Part shown: one piece after another, positions 7,433-16,314 of the stretch | How the letters are laid out: each line of letters starts with the position of its first letter | Numbering within the stretch: the stretch's first letter is position 1 | Origin: Rhizobium sp. Leaf453 | Lineage (GTDB): Bacteria; Pseudomonadota; Alphaproteobacteria; Rhizobiales; Rhizobiaceae | DNA length: 64,000 nucleotides | Reading direction: 5' to 3' | Assembly (NCBI RefSeq): GCF_001425605.1 | Contig: NZ_LMRG01000031.1 | Span: 62,001 to 126,000 of the forward strand | The notes under the pieces: model-generated | Databases searched by the model: none | Seen by the model: only the letters and a program-made list of their open reading frames with translations | Told to the model about the DNA's origin: nothing | Translations under genes and position numbers: made by a program

Positions 7433-8494
7433 TCAGTCCCGTTCACCGTTGACGAACGGGCTGAACACCATAAGGCTCAGGATTTCGAACAGGACCTGCG
7501 AGCCGACATGGGCCGTATTCGTCGTTGCGTCATATTGCGGCGCGACCTCGACGACGTCGCCGCCGACCAGGTTCAAGCCCTTCAGACCACGGATCAGTTC
7601 AAGCACTTCGCGGGTGGTGAGGCCACCGATTTCCGGTGTGCCGGTGCCCGGTGCGAAGCTCGGATCGACGCTGTCGATGTCGAAGGAGAGATAGGTCGGG
7701 CCGTCGCCGACGATCTTCTTCGCCTTCTCGATGATCGCCGGAATGCCGAGGCCAGTGACCTCCTCGGCGTGGATAACGGTCATGCCGGACTCGTAGGAGA
7801 ACTCCCACAGATATTCCGACGAACCGCGAATACCGATCTGGATCGTGCGGGTCGGGTCGAGCACGCCGTCAAGCACCGCGTTGCGGAACGGACCGCCGTG
7901 ATGGAACTTGGTGAGATCGTAGGCGCCGCCGGTGTCGCAATGGGCGTCGATATGGATCATGCCGACCGGGCGCTTCTTGCCGACAGCCTTCAGGATCGGA
8001 TGGCTGATCGAATGGTCGCCGCCGACAGAAAGAGGAACAACGCCGGCATCGACGATCTGGTTGATACGCTTCTCGATATCGTCATGGCTGAGTTCCAGCC
8101 GGTAACGGCTTTGGAACGGCACGTCGCCGATATCGGCCACGCGCAGATCATGCACCGGCGCGCAACCGAGAACGTGATTGTAGGGGCCGATCCGCTCGAT
8201 CGTGCGCATGGCGCGCGGCCCGAAGCGCGAGCCGGGACGGTTGGTGACGCCAAGATCCATCGGCACGCCGACGATGGCGACCTGGAGATTGCCGAAATCC
8301 GGCTCATTGGCGTCGACGGGCATGTAGGGAGCCGTCAGGAAGGTCGGAACGCCGGCATATGGCGCCAGGCGCGTGCCGTTTTTCGAGAAGATCTTGTCGG
8401 CGACCTTGCGGAAGGTGGGGTCGAACATTTCGCCACCATGCGCCTCGCCGTATTTCGCCTTTAATTCGCTGAGCTTCTTGTCATCCCAAGTCAT
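7433..8494 (-). CDS. Ureohydrolase, agmatinase/guanidinobutyrase family
   Basis: A 353-residue cytoplasmic manganese enzyme that splits urea from a guanidino substrate. All metal ligands of the arginase/agmatinase fold are visible: His161 in GGDHS, Asp183, His185 and Asp187 in IDAHCD, and Asp272 and Asp274 in FDIDSVDP. It is about 40-50 residues longer than E. coli agmatinase, mostly at the N-terminus. The start is ATG 8492-8494, preceded by AAAGGAGG; upstream in-frame codons lack family character. A divergent LysR gene and an attached importer recall the gbuA/gbuR and gpuA/gpuR arrangements of Pseudomonas, so guanidinobutyrate or guanidinopropionate are as plausible as agmatine. Confidence 0.85.
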   Translation of the reverse strand: MTWDDKKLSELKAKYGEAHGGEMFDPTFRKVADKIFSKNGTRLAPYAGVPTFLTAPYMPVDANEPDFGNLQVAIVGVPMDLGVTNRPGSRFGPRAMRTIERIGPYNHVLGCAPVHDLRVADIGDVPFQSRYRLELSHDDIEKRINQIVDAGVVPLSVGGDHSISHPILKAVGKKRPVGMIHIDAHCDTGGAYDLTKFHHGGPFRNAVLDGVLDPTRTIQIGIRGSSEYLWEFSYESGMTVIHAEEVTGLGIPAIIEKAKKIVGDGPTYLSFDIDSVDPSFAPGTGTPEIGGLTTREVLELIRGLKGLNLVGGDVVEVAPQYDATTNTAHVGSQVLFEILSLMVFSPFVNGERD

Positions 8495-8702
8495 GTCCAC
8501 GACCTCCTTTCGAGCCCGGGACGACGTGCGGAATTGACGTTCGAAAGGCCGGAAATCGGCCTGAATGATCGCCAATAAACGGAGATCGCATCGTCATTGT
8601 GCCGATGGAATTTCCGTGCATGTTCCCCAGGCTTTTGCCTTTGTTGCGCATATAAGGAAACAAATTCACTGGAAAATCAATTGACATTGTTATAGCATTT
8701 GG

Positions 8703-8719
8703 TGTGAGAAAAACTCACA
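8703..8719. promoter_or_regulatory. Inverted repeat, candidate LysR binding site
   Basis: TGTGAG and CTCACA form perfect six-base arms around five adenines, 30 bases before the preferred LysR start and 209 bases before the ureohydrolase start. LysR regulators commonly bind such interrupted dyads in the divergent promoter region they share with their target. No protein-binding evidence; inference from position. Confidence 0.4.
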
Positions 8720-8748
8720 ATTCAATTCGCCTTCCGGAGCCTCCTTTC

Positions 8749-9798
8749 GTGTCCAGCCGCCTGCCGCCGCTCAACCCGCTTCGCGCCTTCGAGGCGACGG
8801 CCCGGCGTGGTTCGGTCTCGGCGGCTGCGCGCGAACTGAACGTCACCCACGGCGCGATCAGCCACCAGATTCGGGCGCTAGAGCTTTCCTTCAACGCGCC
8901 GCTGTTCGAGCGCGGCGGCAAGCGGTTGAAGCTCACCTCCCAGGGCGCGTTGCTGCTGCCGGCTGTCACCAATGCATTCGAGGGCATCGCGGCCGCCACC
9001 GCCGCCATGACCCGGCCGACCACAAGCGGCGAACTGCGCATTGCCTGCGTACCGGCACTCCTGTCCTTCTGGATGATCCCGCGCCTGCATCAGTTCACCG
9101 AGCAGTTTCCCGACGTGCAACTGACCCTGATCGCCTCCAACGATGCGGCCAACCTGTTTTCCAACGACGTCGATGTCTGTCTGCTCTACGGCGACGGCAA
9201 CTGGCCGGATTGCTGGGCGCGGCTGTGGAGCCGGCTGGAACTGTTTCCCGTCGTGAGCCCCACCCTCGTCAACATGCGGCCGCTGCGCTCGCTGCGCGAC
9301 CTGCGCGACCACGTTATCCTGCATGGAGACGACGGGCGCGAATGGAATACCTGGCTTGCGGCGGCCACCGAGGGTACCGACATCCAGCGCGGCCGCCAGC
9401 ACTTCATGAGCGACGCCCGCCTGTCAACGGAAGCGGCGCTGCACAATCAGGGCGTGGCGCTCGGCGACACGATCACCGCCGGCAGCCTGATCGCAAAGGG
9501 CGAACTGATCGCCCCCTTCGACCTGACCGTGCCCGCCAACGACGCCTTCTATGTTTCCTGCCGCAACGAGGTTCGGGCCGCGCCGATCGTCAAGGTCTTC
9601 ATTGACTGGCTGTTTGCCGCACTCGAAAGTGACCCCATGCCGGAATTGCAGACCTCGGCGCGCACCATCATCCGCGCCCGTCCACCCAAGATCAGCGCGC
9701 CGGAACGGCTGCCGACCAAGGATGGCTTCCAGCCCGTCTCATCCCCTACCCGCGCCCGCCGGCCGGAGCCGACACCGAAACGCCGCGCCAAATCTTGA
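8749..9798 (+). CDS. LysR-family transcriptional regulator (GcvA-like)
   Basis: A 349-residue regulator with an N-terminal winged helix-turn-helix (LPPLNPLRAFEATARRGSVS through ALELSFNAPLFER) and a periplasmic-binding-like effector domain from about residue 95. The GTG at 8749 is chosen because it gives the usual GcvA-type opening (SSRLPPLNPLRAFE) with GGAG nine bases upstream; an earlier in-frame GTG at 8704 lies inside a palindrome. The C-terminal 50 residues are a proline- and arginine-rich tail beyond the family's usual end. It is divergent from the ureohydrolase operon and 36 bases ahead of an aminotransferase, and probably controls one or both. Confidence 0.88.
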   Translation: MSSRLPPLNPLRAFEATARRGSVSAAARELNVTHGAISHQIRALELSFNAPLFERGGKRLKLTSQGALLLPAVTNAFEGIAAATAAMTRPTTSGELRIACVPALLSFWMIPRLHQFTEQFPDVQLTLIASNDAANLFSNDVDVCLLYGDGNWPDCWARLWSRLELFPVVSPTLVNMRPLRSLRDLRDHVILHGDDGREWNTWLAAATEGTDIQRGRQHFMSDARLSTEAALHNQGVALGDTITAGSLIAKGELIAPFDLTVPANDAFYVSCRNEVRAAPIVKVFIDWLFAALESDPMPELQTSARTIIRARPPKISAPERLPTKDGFQPVSSPTRARRPEPTPKRRAKS

Positions 9799-9834
9799 AA
9801 AACACGCTCGATTAGAACCAACAGGATCGCCGTA

Positions 9835-11013
9835 ATGCCGCATTTCAATCCGCTGATCGCCAGACTGTCGCCGCCACCGGTGCCTTCCGTGCTCGCTTGG
9901 GGCAAGGCCTACGATGGCGCGCGCGGGCCACGGATCGATCTCAGCCAGGCCGTTCCGGGCTACCCGGCCCATCCCGACATGCTCAAATGGCTTGGCGAAA
10001 CGGCCTCCTCGCCCGCTTATACCGGCTATGGCGCGATCGAGGGCGAAGACGTTTTGCGCGCCGCCTATGCCGCCCATGTTTCGGGCGTCTACAGCGCATC
10101 CATTGCTGCCGAAAATATCCACATCACATCGGGCTGCAATCAGGCCTTCATCTCCACCGTGATGGCGATTGCCGGCGCAGGCGACACGGTGCTGATGACC
10201 AACCCCTTCTATTTCAACCAGGAAACGACGCTTTCCATGCTCGGCATCGGCGTCGAACTGGTTCCCTGCGACGCGGCTCTCGGCTTCCTGCCCGACGTCG
10301 ATGCCATCGCCTCGGCGCTGAAGCCGGGCGTGCGGGCACTGGCACTCGTCACGCCCAACAATCCGACCGGCTCGGTCTATCCGCCGGCTCTGCTGCGCCG
10401 GATTTTCGACCTCTGCTGTGCCAACGGAACCTGGCTGATCCTCGACGAGACCTATCGCGACTTCCTGCCCGAAGGCAGCGGCGCACCGCATGATCTGCTT
10501 GGTGTCGCGGGCTGGCAAGATAGCCTCGTCTGTCTCTACAGCTTCTCGAAGTCCTTCTGCATTCCCGGCCATCGCCTCGGCGCGATCACCGCCGGTCCGG
10601 CGCTGGTGGAGCAGGTGGCCAAGATCATGGACAACCTGCAGATCTGCGCGCCTCGCTCGGCACAGGCGGCCATCGCCAGGGCGCTGCCGGCACTGGACGA
10701 CTGGCGCGCAGGCAACCGCGCCGAAATCACCCGGCGCGCAGAGGCACTGAAGCAGGTCATGAGCGGGCTGAAGGGCTGGAAACTTCAGGCGATCGGCGCT
10801 TATTTCGCCTATATCCGCCATCCCTATCCGGATATCCGCTCGGAATTCGTTGCGGAAAAGCTGGCAAAGATCGCCGGCATCGTCTGCCTGCCGGGCGATT
10901 ATTTCGGCGAGGGTCAGGAAGGCTACCTGCGTTTCGCCTTCGCCAATGCCGACGTCCCGACAATCCTGCAGCTTGAAGAGCGGCTGTCCAACTTCAACCT
11001 GCCGGGAATCTGA
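9835..11013 (+). CDS. PLP-dependent aminotransferase, class I/II fold
   Basis: A 392-residue cytoplasmic aminotransferase of the aspartate aminotransferase superfamily. The cofactor-binding set is visible: Asn176 in TPNNPTG, Asp204 in LILDETYRDF, and the Schiff-base Lys239 in YSFSKSF; Arg-containing RLG follows. The start ATG at 9835 lies 36 bases after the LysR gene on the same strand, so the two may be co-transcribed. Substrate cannot be deduced; arginine-related amino acids or the amine formed by the ureohydrolase route are possible. Confidence 0.88.
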   Translation: MPHFNPLIARLSPPPVPSVLAWGKAYDGARGPRIDLSQAVPGYPAHPDMLKWLGETASSPAYTGYGAIEGEDVLRAAYAAHVSGVYSASIAAENIHITSGCNQAFISTVMAIAGAGDTVLMTNPFYFNQETTLSMLGIGVELVPCDAALGFLPDVDAIASALKPGVRALALVTPNNPTGSVYPPALLRRIFDLCCANGTWLILDETYRDFLPEGSGAPHDLLGVAGWQDSLVCLYSFSKSFCIPGHRLGAITAGPALVEQVAKIMDNLQICAPRSAQAAIARALPALDDWRAGNRAEITRRAEALKQVMSGLKGWKLQAIGAYFAYIRHPYPDIRSEFVAEKLAKIAGIVCLPGDYFGEGQEGYLRFAFANADVPTILQLEERLSNFNLPGI

Positions 11014-11024
11014 GGCGCCCTGGA

Positions 11025-11909
11025 TTATCCCCGGCGGGCGACCATGATGCCGGACAGCACGATCAGCCCGCCGATCGCCTGCATCAAGCTGACGGGTTCG
11101 CCGAGCACCACCCAGCCGAGGGCGGCGGCGCCGATCGGCTGCAACAGCAGGGTGAGCGAGGAAAAGGCAGCCGGCAGATAGGCCAGTGCGTAGGTGATCA
11201 GCACCTGGCCGCTGGCATGGCTGATCAGCGCGAGACCGAAGACGATCGCCCATCCATAGGCCGTGACGGGAGCAAGCACCGGCTCAAAGATCAATGCCAG
11301 CGGCAGCATGGTCAGGGCCGCCGCCGCGGAACTCCAGACCATGATGCGCAAAGTGTCGAAACGGCTGCGCAGCCGGCCGACGACAAGGATGTACCCGGCG
11401 TAAAAGACAGCCGAGAGCACGGCGATACCGTCTCCATGCAGCACACCGCCGCCGATGGCCGCAAAGCCACCCTTGAGAACGACGATGCCGATCGCCGCCA
11501 GCGCCAGTCCGGCCAGAAAGGCGCGGGTGATCGGCAGGCGAAACAGCAGCCAGCCGAAGATCGTGACGAAGACCGGAGCGAGGTTTGCCAGCAGGGTCGA
11601 ATTGGCGACCGAGGTGATGTGCAGCGACAGGTGCCAGCAGACAAGGTTGATGGCGAGCATCACACCGGGAAGAGCCAAAAGCACCCCATCCCTTAGTGTT
11701 TGCGGCTTTGGGCCATTATCCCTGCGGATCAGCGACACGATGAACAATGCGACAAACGCGATCCCGACACGCCAGAAGGCCGTCGCCAGTGGCCCGACTT
11801 CCGACAAGCGGACAAAGATCGGCGAACCGCTGATCGCCATTCCGCCCAGCACGAGGCAGATGAGCGCCGAACGATTGTCAGCGGTTTTCGAAACGGAAAT
11901 ATCGGACAC
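11025..11909 (-). CDS. DMT-superfamily permease (EamA family)
   Basis: A 294-residue inner-membrane protein with about ten hydrophobic segments arranged as two EamA repeats (roughly residues 15-145 and 160-290). The family exports or imports amino acids and other metabolites. The GTG start at 11907-11909 is preceded by AAGG seven bases earlier. It is convergent with the aminotransferase (11 bases between stops) and downstream of the alcohol dehydrogenase gene's end on the same strand, with a 72-base gap, so it may be the last member of that operon's transcript or separate. Confidence 0.85.
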   Translation of the reverse strand: MSDISVSKTADNRSALICLVLGGMAISGSPIFVRLSEVGPLATAFWRVGIAFVALFIVSLIRRDNGPKPQTLRDGVLLALPGVMLAINLVCWHLSLHITSVANSTLLANLAPVFVTIFGWLLFRLPITRAFLAGLALAAIGIVVLKGGFAAIGGGVLHGDGIAVLSAVFYAGYILVVGRLRSRFDTLRIMVWSSAAAALTMLPLALIFEPVLAPVTAYGWAIVFGLALISHASGQVLITYALAYLPAAFSSLTLLLQPIGAAALGWVVLGEPVSLMQAIGGLIVLSGIMVARRG

Positions 11910-11981
11910 GAAGGGGCCTTGAGCGGAGGAAGGCCCCGCAGTATCAGACCGGCCGCTTCGTGGCCAATGGCTTTTCGTGAC

Positions 11982-13013
11982 TTAGAGCGAAAAATCGATG
12001 CAGAGCCGGCCCGTCACGCTTCCCGCCTGCAGGCGGTCGAGCGCGGTGTCGACCTGCGACAGCGGGATCACCTCGACATCGGCATCGAGCCTGTTCTTCA
12101 CGGCAAAATCCAGGAAATCCCGCAGGTCCTGCCGTGTGCCGACGGACGAGCCGAAGACCCGGTGGCCACCATCGATCAGCCACATCATCGACAGCGGTAC
12201 GGGATCATGGACCAGTGCGATGGCGACGATATCGCTCATCGGGTTGGCTGCCTGCTCGATCGTCTGCCAGACAGCCGGCGTCGGCGCGAAGTTGATGGAA
12301 ATATCGGCGCCGCCGAGTGCCTTGACCTGCATCCCGGCGTCCGGACCGGCGGAAACCAGATGATCGGCGCCGCGCTTGCGCGCCTCCTCGAGCTTGGCCG
12401 GATCGCGGTCCACGGCAATGACGGTCGCGCCGTGGGCCTTGGCGATCATGATCGCATATTGCCCGAGCCCGCCACAGCCGATGACAAGGCAGGTCTTGCC
12501 CGGCCGGATCGACGTCTTGCGCAGTGCACTCCAGGCGGTGAGCCCGGCGCAGAGAAGCGGTGCGCCCTGAACCGGATCGATGCCATCGGGGATGACGCAG
12601 GCAAACCGGCTTTCGAGCAGGGCATATTCGGCGAAGGCCCCATGCGCATGGATACCGCGCGCACGCTGGTGCGTGCAGAAGGTTTCGGAACCCGTGAGAC
12701 AAGGGCCGCAATCGAGGCAGGTATCATAAAGCCATGGAAGGCCGACGCGGTCACCGAGTTTCAGGGATGTCTGCGTCCCCTCGCCGATGGCGACGATCCG
12801 GCCGATCCCCTCATGCCCAAGCACCAGCGGATAGAATTCGTCCGGCAGGTTTTCGTCACCGTTGCGCAAATGCAGATCGGAATGGCAGACGCCGCAGCTT
12901 TCCAAACAGACCAGAAGCTGCCCGGCCTGCGGCACCGGCGTCTCGATCTCTTGGCAAACAAGGGGCGTTGCGGCGCCCGTGCAGAGCGCCGCCTTCATCA
13001 TTTTCGGGATCAT
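11982..13013 (-). CDS. Zinc-dependent alcohol dehydrogenase (MDR family)
   Basis: A 343-residue NAD(P)-dependent medium-chain dehydrogenase. Catalytic zinc ligands Cys40 (CGVCHSD) and His67/Glu68 (GHEG) and the four structural-zinc cysteines 99, 102, 105 and 113 are all present; the Rossmann motif is VIGCGGLGQYA. The start is ATG 13011-13013 with AAGGACGAAGAC upstream; the frame stays open far upstream through the neighbouring gene, but that is shadow. It lies 22 bases after the aldehyde dehydrogenase gene, so alcohol to aldehyde to acid oxidation of the same compound is the simplest reading. Confidence 0.92.
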   Translation of the reverse strand: MIPKMMKAALCTGAATPLVCQEIETPVPQAGQLLVCLESCGVCHSDLHLRNGDENLPDEFYPLVLGHEGIGRIVAIGEGTQTSLKLGDRVGLPWLYDTCLDCGPCLTGSETFCTHQRARGIHAHGAFAEYALLESRFACVIPDGIDPVQGAPLLCAGLTAWSALRKTSIRPGKTCLVIGCGGLGQYAIMIAKAHGATVIAVDRDPAKLEEARKRGADHLVSAGPDAGMQVKALGGADISINFAPTPAVWQTIEQAANPMSDIVAIALVHDPVPLSMMWLIDGGHRVFGSSVGTRQDLRDFLDFAVKNRLDADVEVIPLSQVDTALDRLQAGSVTGRLCIDFSL

Positions 13014-13035
13014 GTCTTCGTCCTTGCTGCTGCGA

Positions 13036-14469
13036 TCAGGCCGCGTCTGGCCGGTGCACGGTCTTGACCTCGAGGAAATCCTCGAGCCCGAACATGCCGC
13101 CTTCACGGCCATTGCCGGACTGCTTGTAGCCGCCGAACGGGCTGCCATAGCGATGCGGTCCGCCATTGATATGGACCATGCCCGCACGAAGCCTTGAGGC
13201 GACGCGCTCGGCACGCATCGGGTCACCCGTCTGGACATAGGCGGCGAGACCGTAATTGGTGTCGTTGGCGATCTCGATTGCCTCTTCCTCGGTCTCGAAC
13301 GGCATGATGGAGAGCACCGGGCCGAACACCTCCTCGCGGGCGATACGCATGGTATTGTTGACGTCGGCAAAGATCGTCGGCTTGACGAAATAGCCGGTTT
13401 CGAAGCCATCCGGCTTGCCGGCGCCACCGACCAGCACGCGCGCGCCTTCCGCAATACCGGCCTCGATCAGCGCCTGCACCCGGCCGAACTGGATATCGCT
13501 GACCAGCGGGCCAATATGGCTGCCTTCTTCGGTCGGATTGCCGACGCGGGCTTCCTTGCCGACGCGCTCAGCAATCTCGACGGCCTTGTCATAGACCGAC
13601 TTCTGCACCAGAAGACGGGTCGGCGCGTCGCAGGACTGGCCGGAATTGTTGAAACATTCCAGCACGCTGCCAGTGACGCGATCTTCGAGATCGGCATCCT
13701 CGAAAACGATGTTCGGCGACTTGCCGCCGAGTTCCAGCGTCACGCGCTTGACCGTATCGGCCGCATCCTTGCTGACGGCGATGCCGGCGCGGGTCGAGCC
13801 GGTGAAGGACATCATGTCGATATCCTTGTGCTTCGACAAAGCGGCACCGGCATTCGGGCCGTCCCCGTTGACGAGGTTGAACGTCCCAGCCGGAAAACCG
13901 GCCTCGTGCACCATTTCCGCATAAAGCAGCGCATTGAGCGGTGTGAATTCGGATGGCTTCAGAACGCAGGTCGAGCCCGTCGCCAACGCCGGCACAACCT
14001 TCAGCGCGATCTGGTTGATCGGCCAGTTCCAAGGCGTGATGAGGCCGCAGACGCCGATCGGTTCACGCAGCAACACGTCACCGTTCGGCAGGACCTCACG
14101 CATATGCGCGCGCTTCAGGGCATCGATGAAGCCCTGCAGATGGCCGACGCCGACATCGGCCTGCTGCTCGGTGCTCATGGTGATCGGTGCGCCGAGTTCC
14201 ATGGTGATCGTCTGCGCCATTTCGTCGTAACGGCGCTTGTAGATGGCAAGCAGTTTTTCCAGAAGCGCCAGCCGTTCCTCGACGCCGGTACGGCTATAGC
14301 TCGCGAACGCCTTCTTGGCTGCGGCGACGGCGCGGTCGATATCGGCAGCGGTCCCCATGGAAATCACCGCGATCGGCTTTTCCGTCGCCGGGTTCAGCAC
14401 TTCGAGATCGTTGGCGGCCAGCGGAGCGACCCATTCGCCGTTGATGTAGAATTTGCGTTTGTCGAGCAT
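13036..14469 (-). CDS. Aldehyde dehydrogenase (NAD(P)+)
   Basis: A 477-residue enzyme of the ALDH superfamily, full length. General base Glu246 lies in LELGGK and the nucleophile Cys280 in NSGQSCDAPTR; the cofactor fold contains ITPWNWP and FTGSTRAG. It oxidises an aldehyde to its carboxylate in the cytoplasm. It sits between the MBL-fold hydrolase (16 bases) and alcohol dehydrogenase (22 bases) in the operon led by the polyamine-type importer. Betaine-aldehyde or aminoaldehyde substrates would fit such a transporter but are not proven. Confidence 0.92.
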   Translation of the reverse strand: MLDKRKFYINGEWVAPLAANDLEVLNPATEKPIAVISMGTAADIDRAVAAAKKAFASYSRTGVEERLALLEKLLAIYKRRYDEMAQTITMELGAPITMSTEQQADVGVGHLQGFIDALKRAHMREVLPNGDVLLREPIGVCGLITPWNWPINQIALKVVPALATGSTCVLKPSEFTPLNALLYAEMVHEAGFPAGTFNLVNGDGPNAGAALSKHKDIDMMSFTGSTRAGIAVSKDAADTVKRVTLELGGKSPNIVFEDADLEDRVTGSVLECFNNSGQSCDAPTRLLVQKSVYDKAVEIAERVGKEARVGNPTEEGSHIGPLVSDIQFGRVQALIEAGIAEGARVLVGGAGKPDGFETGYFVKPTIFADVNNTMRIAREEVFGPVLSIMPFETEEEAIEIANDTNYGLAAYVQTGDPMRAERVASRLRAGMVHINGGPHRYGSPFGGYKQSGNGREGGMFGLEDFLEVKTVHRPDAA

Positions 14470-14485
14470 GCTTCTTTCCTTCCCG

Positions 14486-15220
14486 TCAGATCGTCTTCTG
14501 TTTTTCGGTGAGCCAATCGGTGATCAATTGGCGGTAGCGCTCGCCGCTAAAGCTTGGAAAATGACCGCCATGCACGATGCGGGCGGGAATTTTCAACAGG
14601 CGTTCCATCGAAGCGAGATAGTCGTCGGCGTTGGAGTGATAGGTATCCTCGATCAGCGGCCCGTCATAGAGGATGTCGCCGGAGAACAGAATTTCGGTCG
14701 TCTTCTCGTAAAGCGCAATACCCCCCGGGGAATGGCCGGGCGTATGGATGACCTCGAACACTCGGTCGCCGAGATCGATCACGTCTCCGTCTTCGAGAAT
14801 GCGGGTGGCGGGCGCCTTTTTGACGGCGTAGCATTTCGAGCAGTAGGGCTCGGGCGGCAATGCATCGAAAATGTCGTCTGTGACATAGGGATCGGCCAGC
14901 GTGTTCTGCCGGGTCGGATTGGCAAGCAGATCGGCTTCGGCGGAATGCACCGCGCGGCATTCGAACTCGTGATGGCAGCCGATGTGATCGAAATGCGTGT
15001 GGCTGGCGACGGCAATGAGGTCGCGGCCGGTAACGAGCGGCACATATTCCCGCAGCGACACGACACCCATGCCGCTATCGACCAGCATGTCGCGATCCCG
15101 GCCGCGCACATGCCAGATGTTGCAGCGATAGAATTCCTGGATATACGGCTCGGAAATGGCGGTGACATCGTCATCGAGACGCTTCACCTGATACCATTTG
15201 TCGGCGCTGATGCGTTCCAT
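14486..15220 (-). CDS. Metallo-beta-lactamase-fold hydrolase
   Basis: A 244-residue hydrolase with the dinuclear metal motif HTHFDH (His74, His76, Asp78, His79), then HTPGHSPGG and the FSGDILYDG segment, i.e. the full ligand set of the fold. An unusual CSKC pair lies near residue 124. The ATG at 15218-15220 is preferred because GGGGAGG lies six bases upstream; a GTG two codons earlier overlaps the ATPase stop. Its place between transporter and dehydrogenases suggests hydrolysis of an ester, thioester or lactone intermediate; function otherwise unknown. Confidence 0.88.
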   Translation of the reverse strand: MERISADKWYQVKRLDDDVTAISEPYIQEFYRCNIWHVRGRDRDMLVDSGMGVVSLREYVPLVTGRDLIAVASHTHFDHIGCHHEFECRAVHSAEADLLANPTRQNTLADPYVTDDIFDALPPEPYCSKCYAVKKAPATRILEDGDVIDLGDRVFEVIHTPGHSPGGIALYEKTTEILFSGDILYDGPLIEDTYHSNADDYLASMERLLKIPARIVHGGHFPSFSGERYRQLITDWLTEKQKTI

Positions 15221-15222
15221 GC

Positions 15223-16314
15223 TCACCTCCCCGCAGGCAAGGCTACGATATCGGCAAGATTGACGGCAAGGGGGACGATCTGGCCATCCGCAACGGCGGT
15301 CGACTGCGGCATATGCGCGACGATGGAAAGATCCGGTGCCGCCGTCGGCTTCAGATGGCGGCGGTAATGGGTGCCGAAAAAGGCGCTGCCGGTAATGGTC
15401 GCTTCGCCCAGCGAGACGGTCGGGCCATCCGCTTGGCCCGCACGGCGGAAATGTTCGGGGCGGATGCAGAGCGTCACCGCCTGTCCCGCGACGGGTGCGG
15501 CAGCCGTGAAGCTGGCCACCGGCAAAGTCATTGAACCGACGGCCGTCTCAACCGTTGCCGAAGCGCCCTCCACCGCCTTCACCGTTCCCGGAATGAAATT
15601 CACCTCGCCCATGAACCCGGCGGAAAACACCGAGCGCGGCCGCATGTAGATATCGGCGGGTGGTCCGAAATCCTCGATCCGGCCCTGGTTCATGACGACG
15701 ATCCGGTCGGCGATCGCCATCGCCTCTTCCTGATCGTGCGTGACATGCACGAAGGTCGTGCCGACCCGCTTCTGGATCGCCTTCAGCTCATCCTGCATCT
15801 GACGGCGCAGTTTCAGGTCCAGCGCGCCGAGCGGTTCGTCGAGCAGCAACACGTCAGGATCGACAGCCAACGCGCGAGCCAAAGCGACACGCTGGCGCTG
15901 GCCACCGGAAAGCTCGTGCGGCTTCTTGTCGGCGGAGGCTTTCAAGCCGACGAGATCGAGAAAGCCGAGTGCCTTTTCGTCCCGCTCTGCCTTGGCCATG
16001 CCGCGCATGCGCAGGCCGAAGCCGACATTGTCGCGCAGCTTCATATGCGGAAACAGGGCATAATCCTGAAACATGGTCGTCGTCGGCCGTCTGGCCGGCG
16101 GCACGCTGGTCATGTCCTTGCCGGCAATGGTGACGCGGCCCTTCGTCGGAGACTGGAAGCCACCGAGGATCGACAGCAGCGTGGTCTTGCCGCAACCGGA
16201 CGGCCCGAGCAGAACGATGAATTCACCGGCCCTGATATCGAGCGAGACGTCGTTGAGCGCCGTGAACGCACCGAAGGTCTTGGTGGCATTGGCGACAGAA
16301 ACAGCGGCAGTCAT
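15223..16314 (-). CDS. ABC transporter ATP-binding protein, PotA type
   Basis: A 363-residue ATPase: Walker A GPSGCGKT near residue 38, signature LSGGQ near 138, Walker B LLLDEPLGALD, His-loop THDQEEA, and a C-terminal TOBE domain. The ATG at 16312-16314 overlaps the stop of the permease gene (ATGA). It energises the two permeases at 16311-17964. It is a paralogue of the ATPase at 2770-3807, not a copy. Confidence 0.92.
   Translation of the reverse strand: MTAAVSVANATKTFGAFTALNDVSLDIRAGEFIVLLGPSGCGKTTLLSILGGFQSPTKGRVTIAGKDMTSVPPARRPTTTMFQDYALFPHMKLRDNVGFGLRMRGMAKAERDEKALGFLDLVGLKASADKKPHELSGGQRQRVALARALAVDPDVLLLDEPLGALDLKLRRQMQDELKAIQKRVGTTFVHVTHDQEEAMAIADRIVVMNQGRIEDFGPPADIYMRPRSVFSAGFMGEVNFIPGTVKAVEGASATVETAVGSMTLPVASFTAAAPVAGQAVTLCIRPEHFRRAGQADGPTVSLGEATITGSAFFGTHYRRHLKPTAAPDLSIVAHMPQSTAVADGQIVPLAVNLADIVALPAGR

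Noticed and set aside
8681-8696. TTGACA and TATAGC as a sigma-70 promoter for the LysR gene
   Set aside because: The spacer is only four bases, incompatible with a -35/-10 pair.
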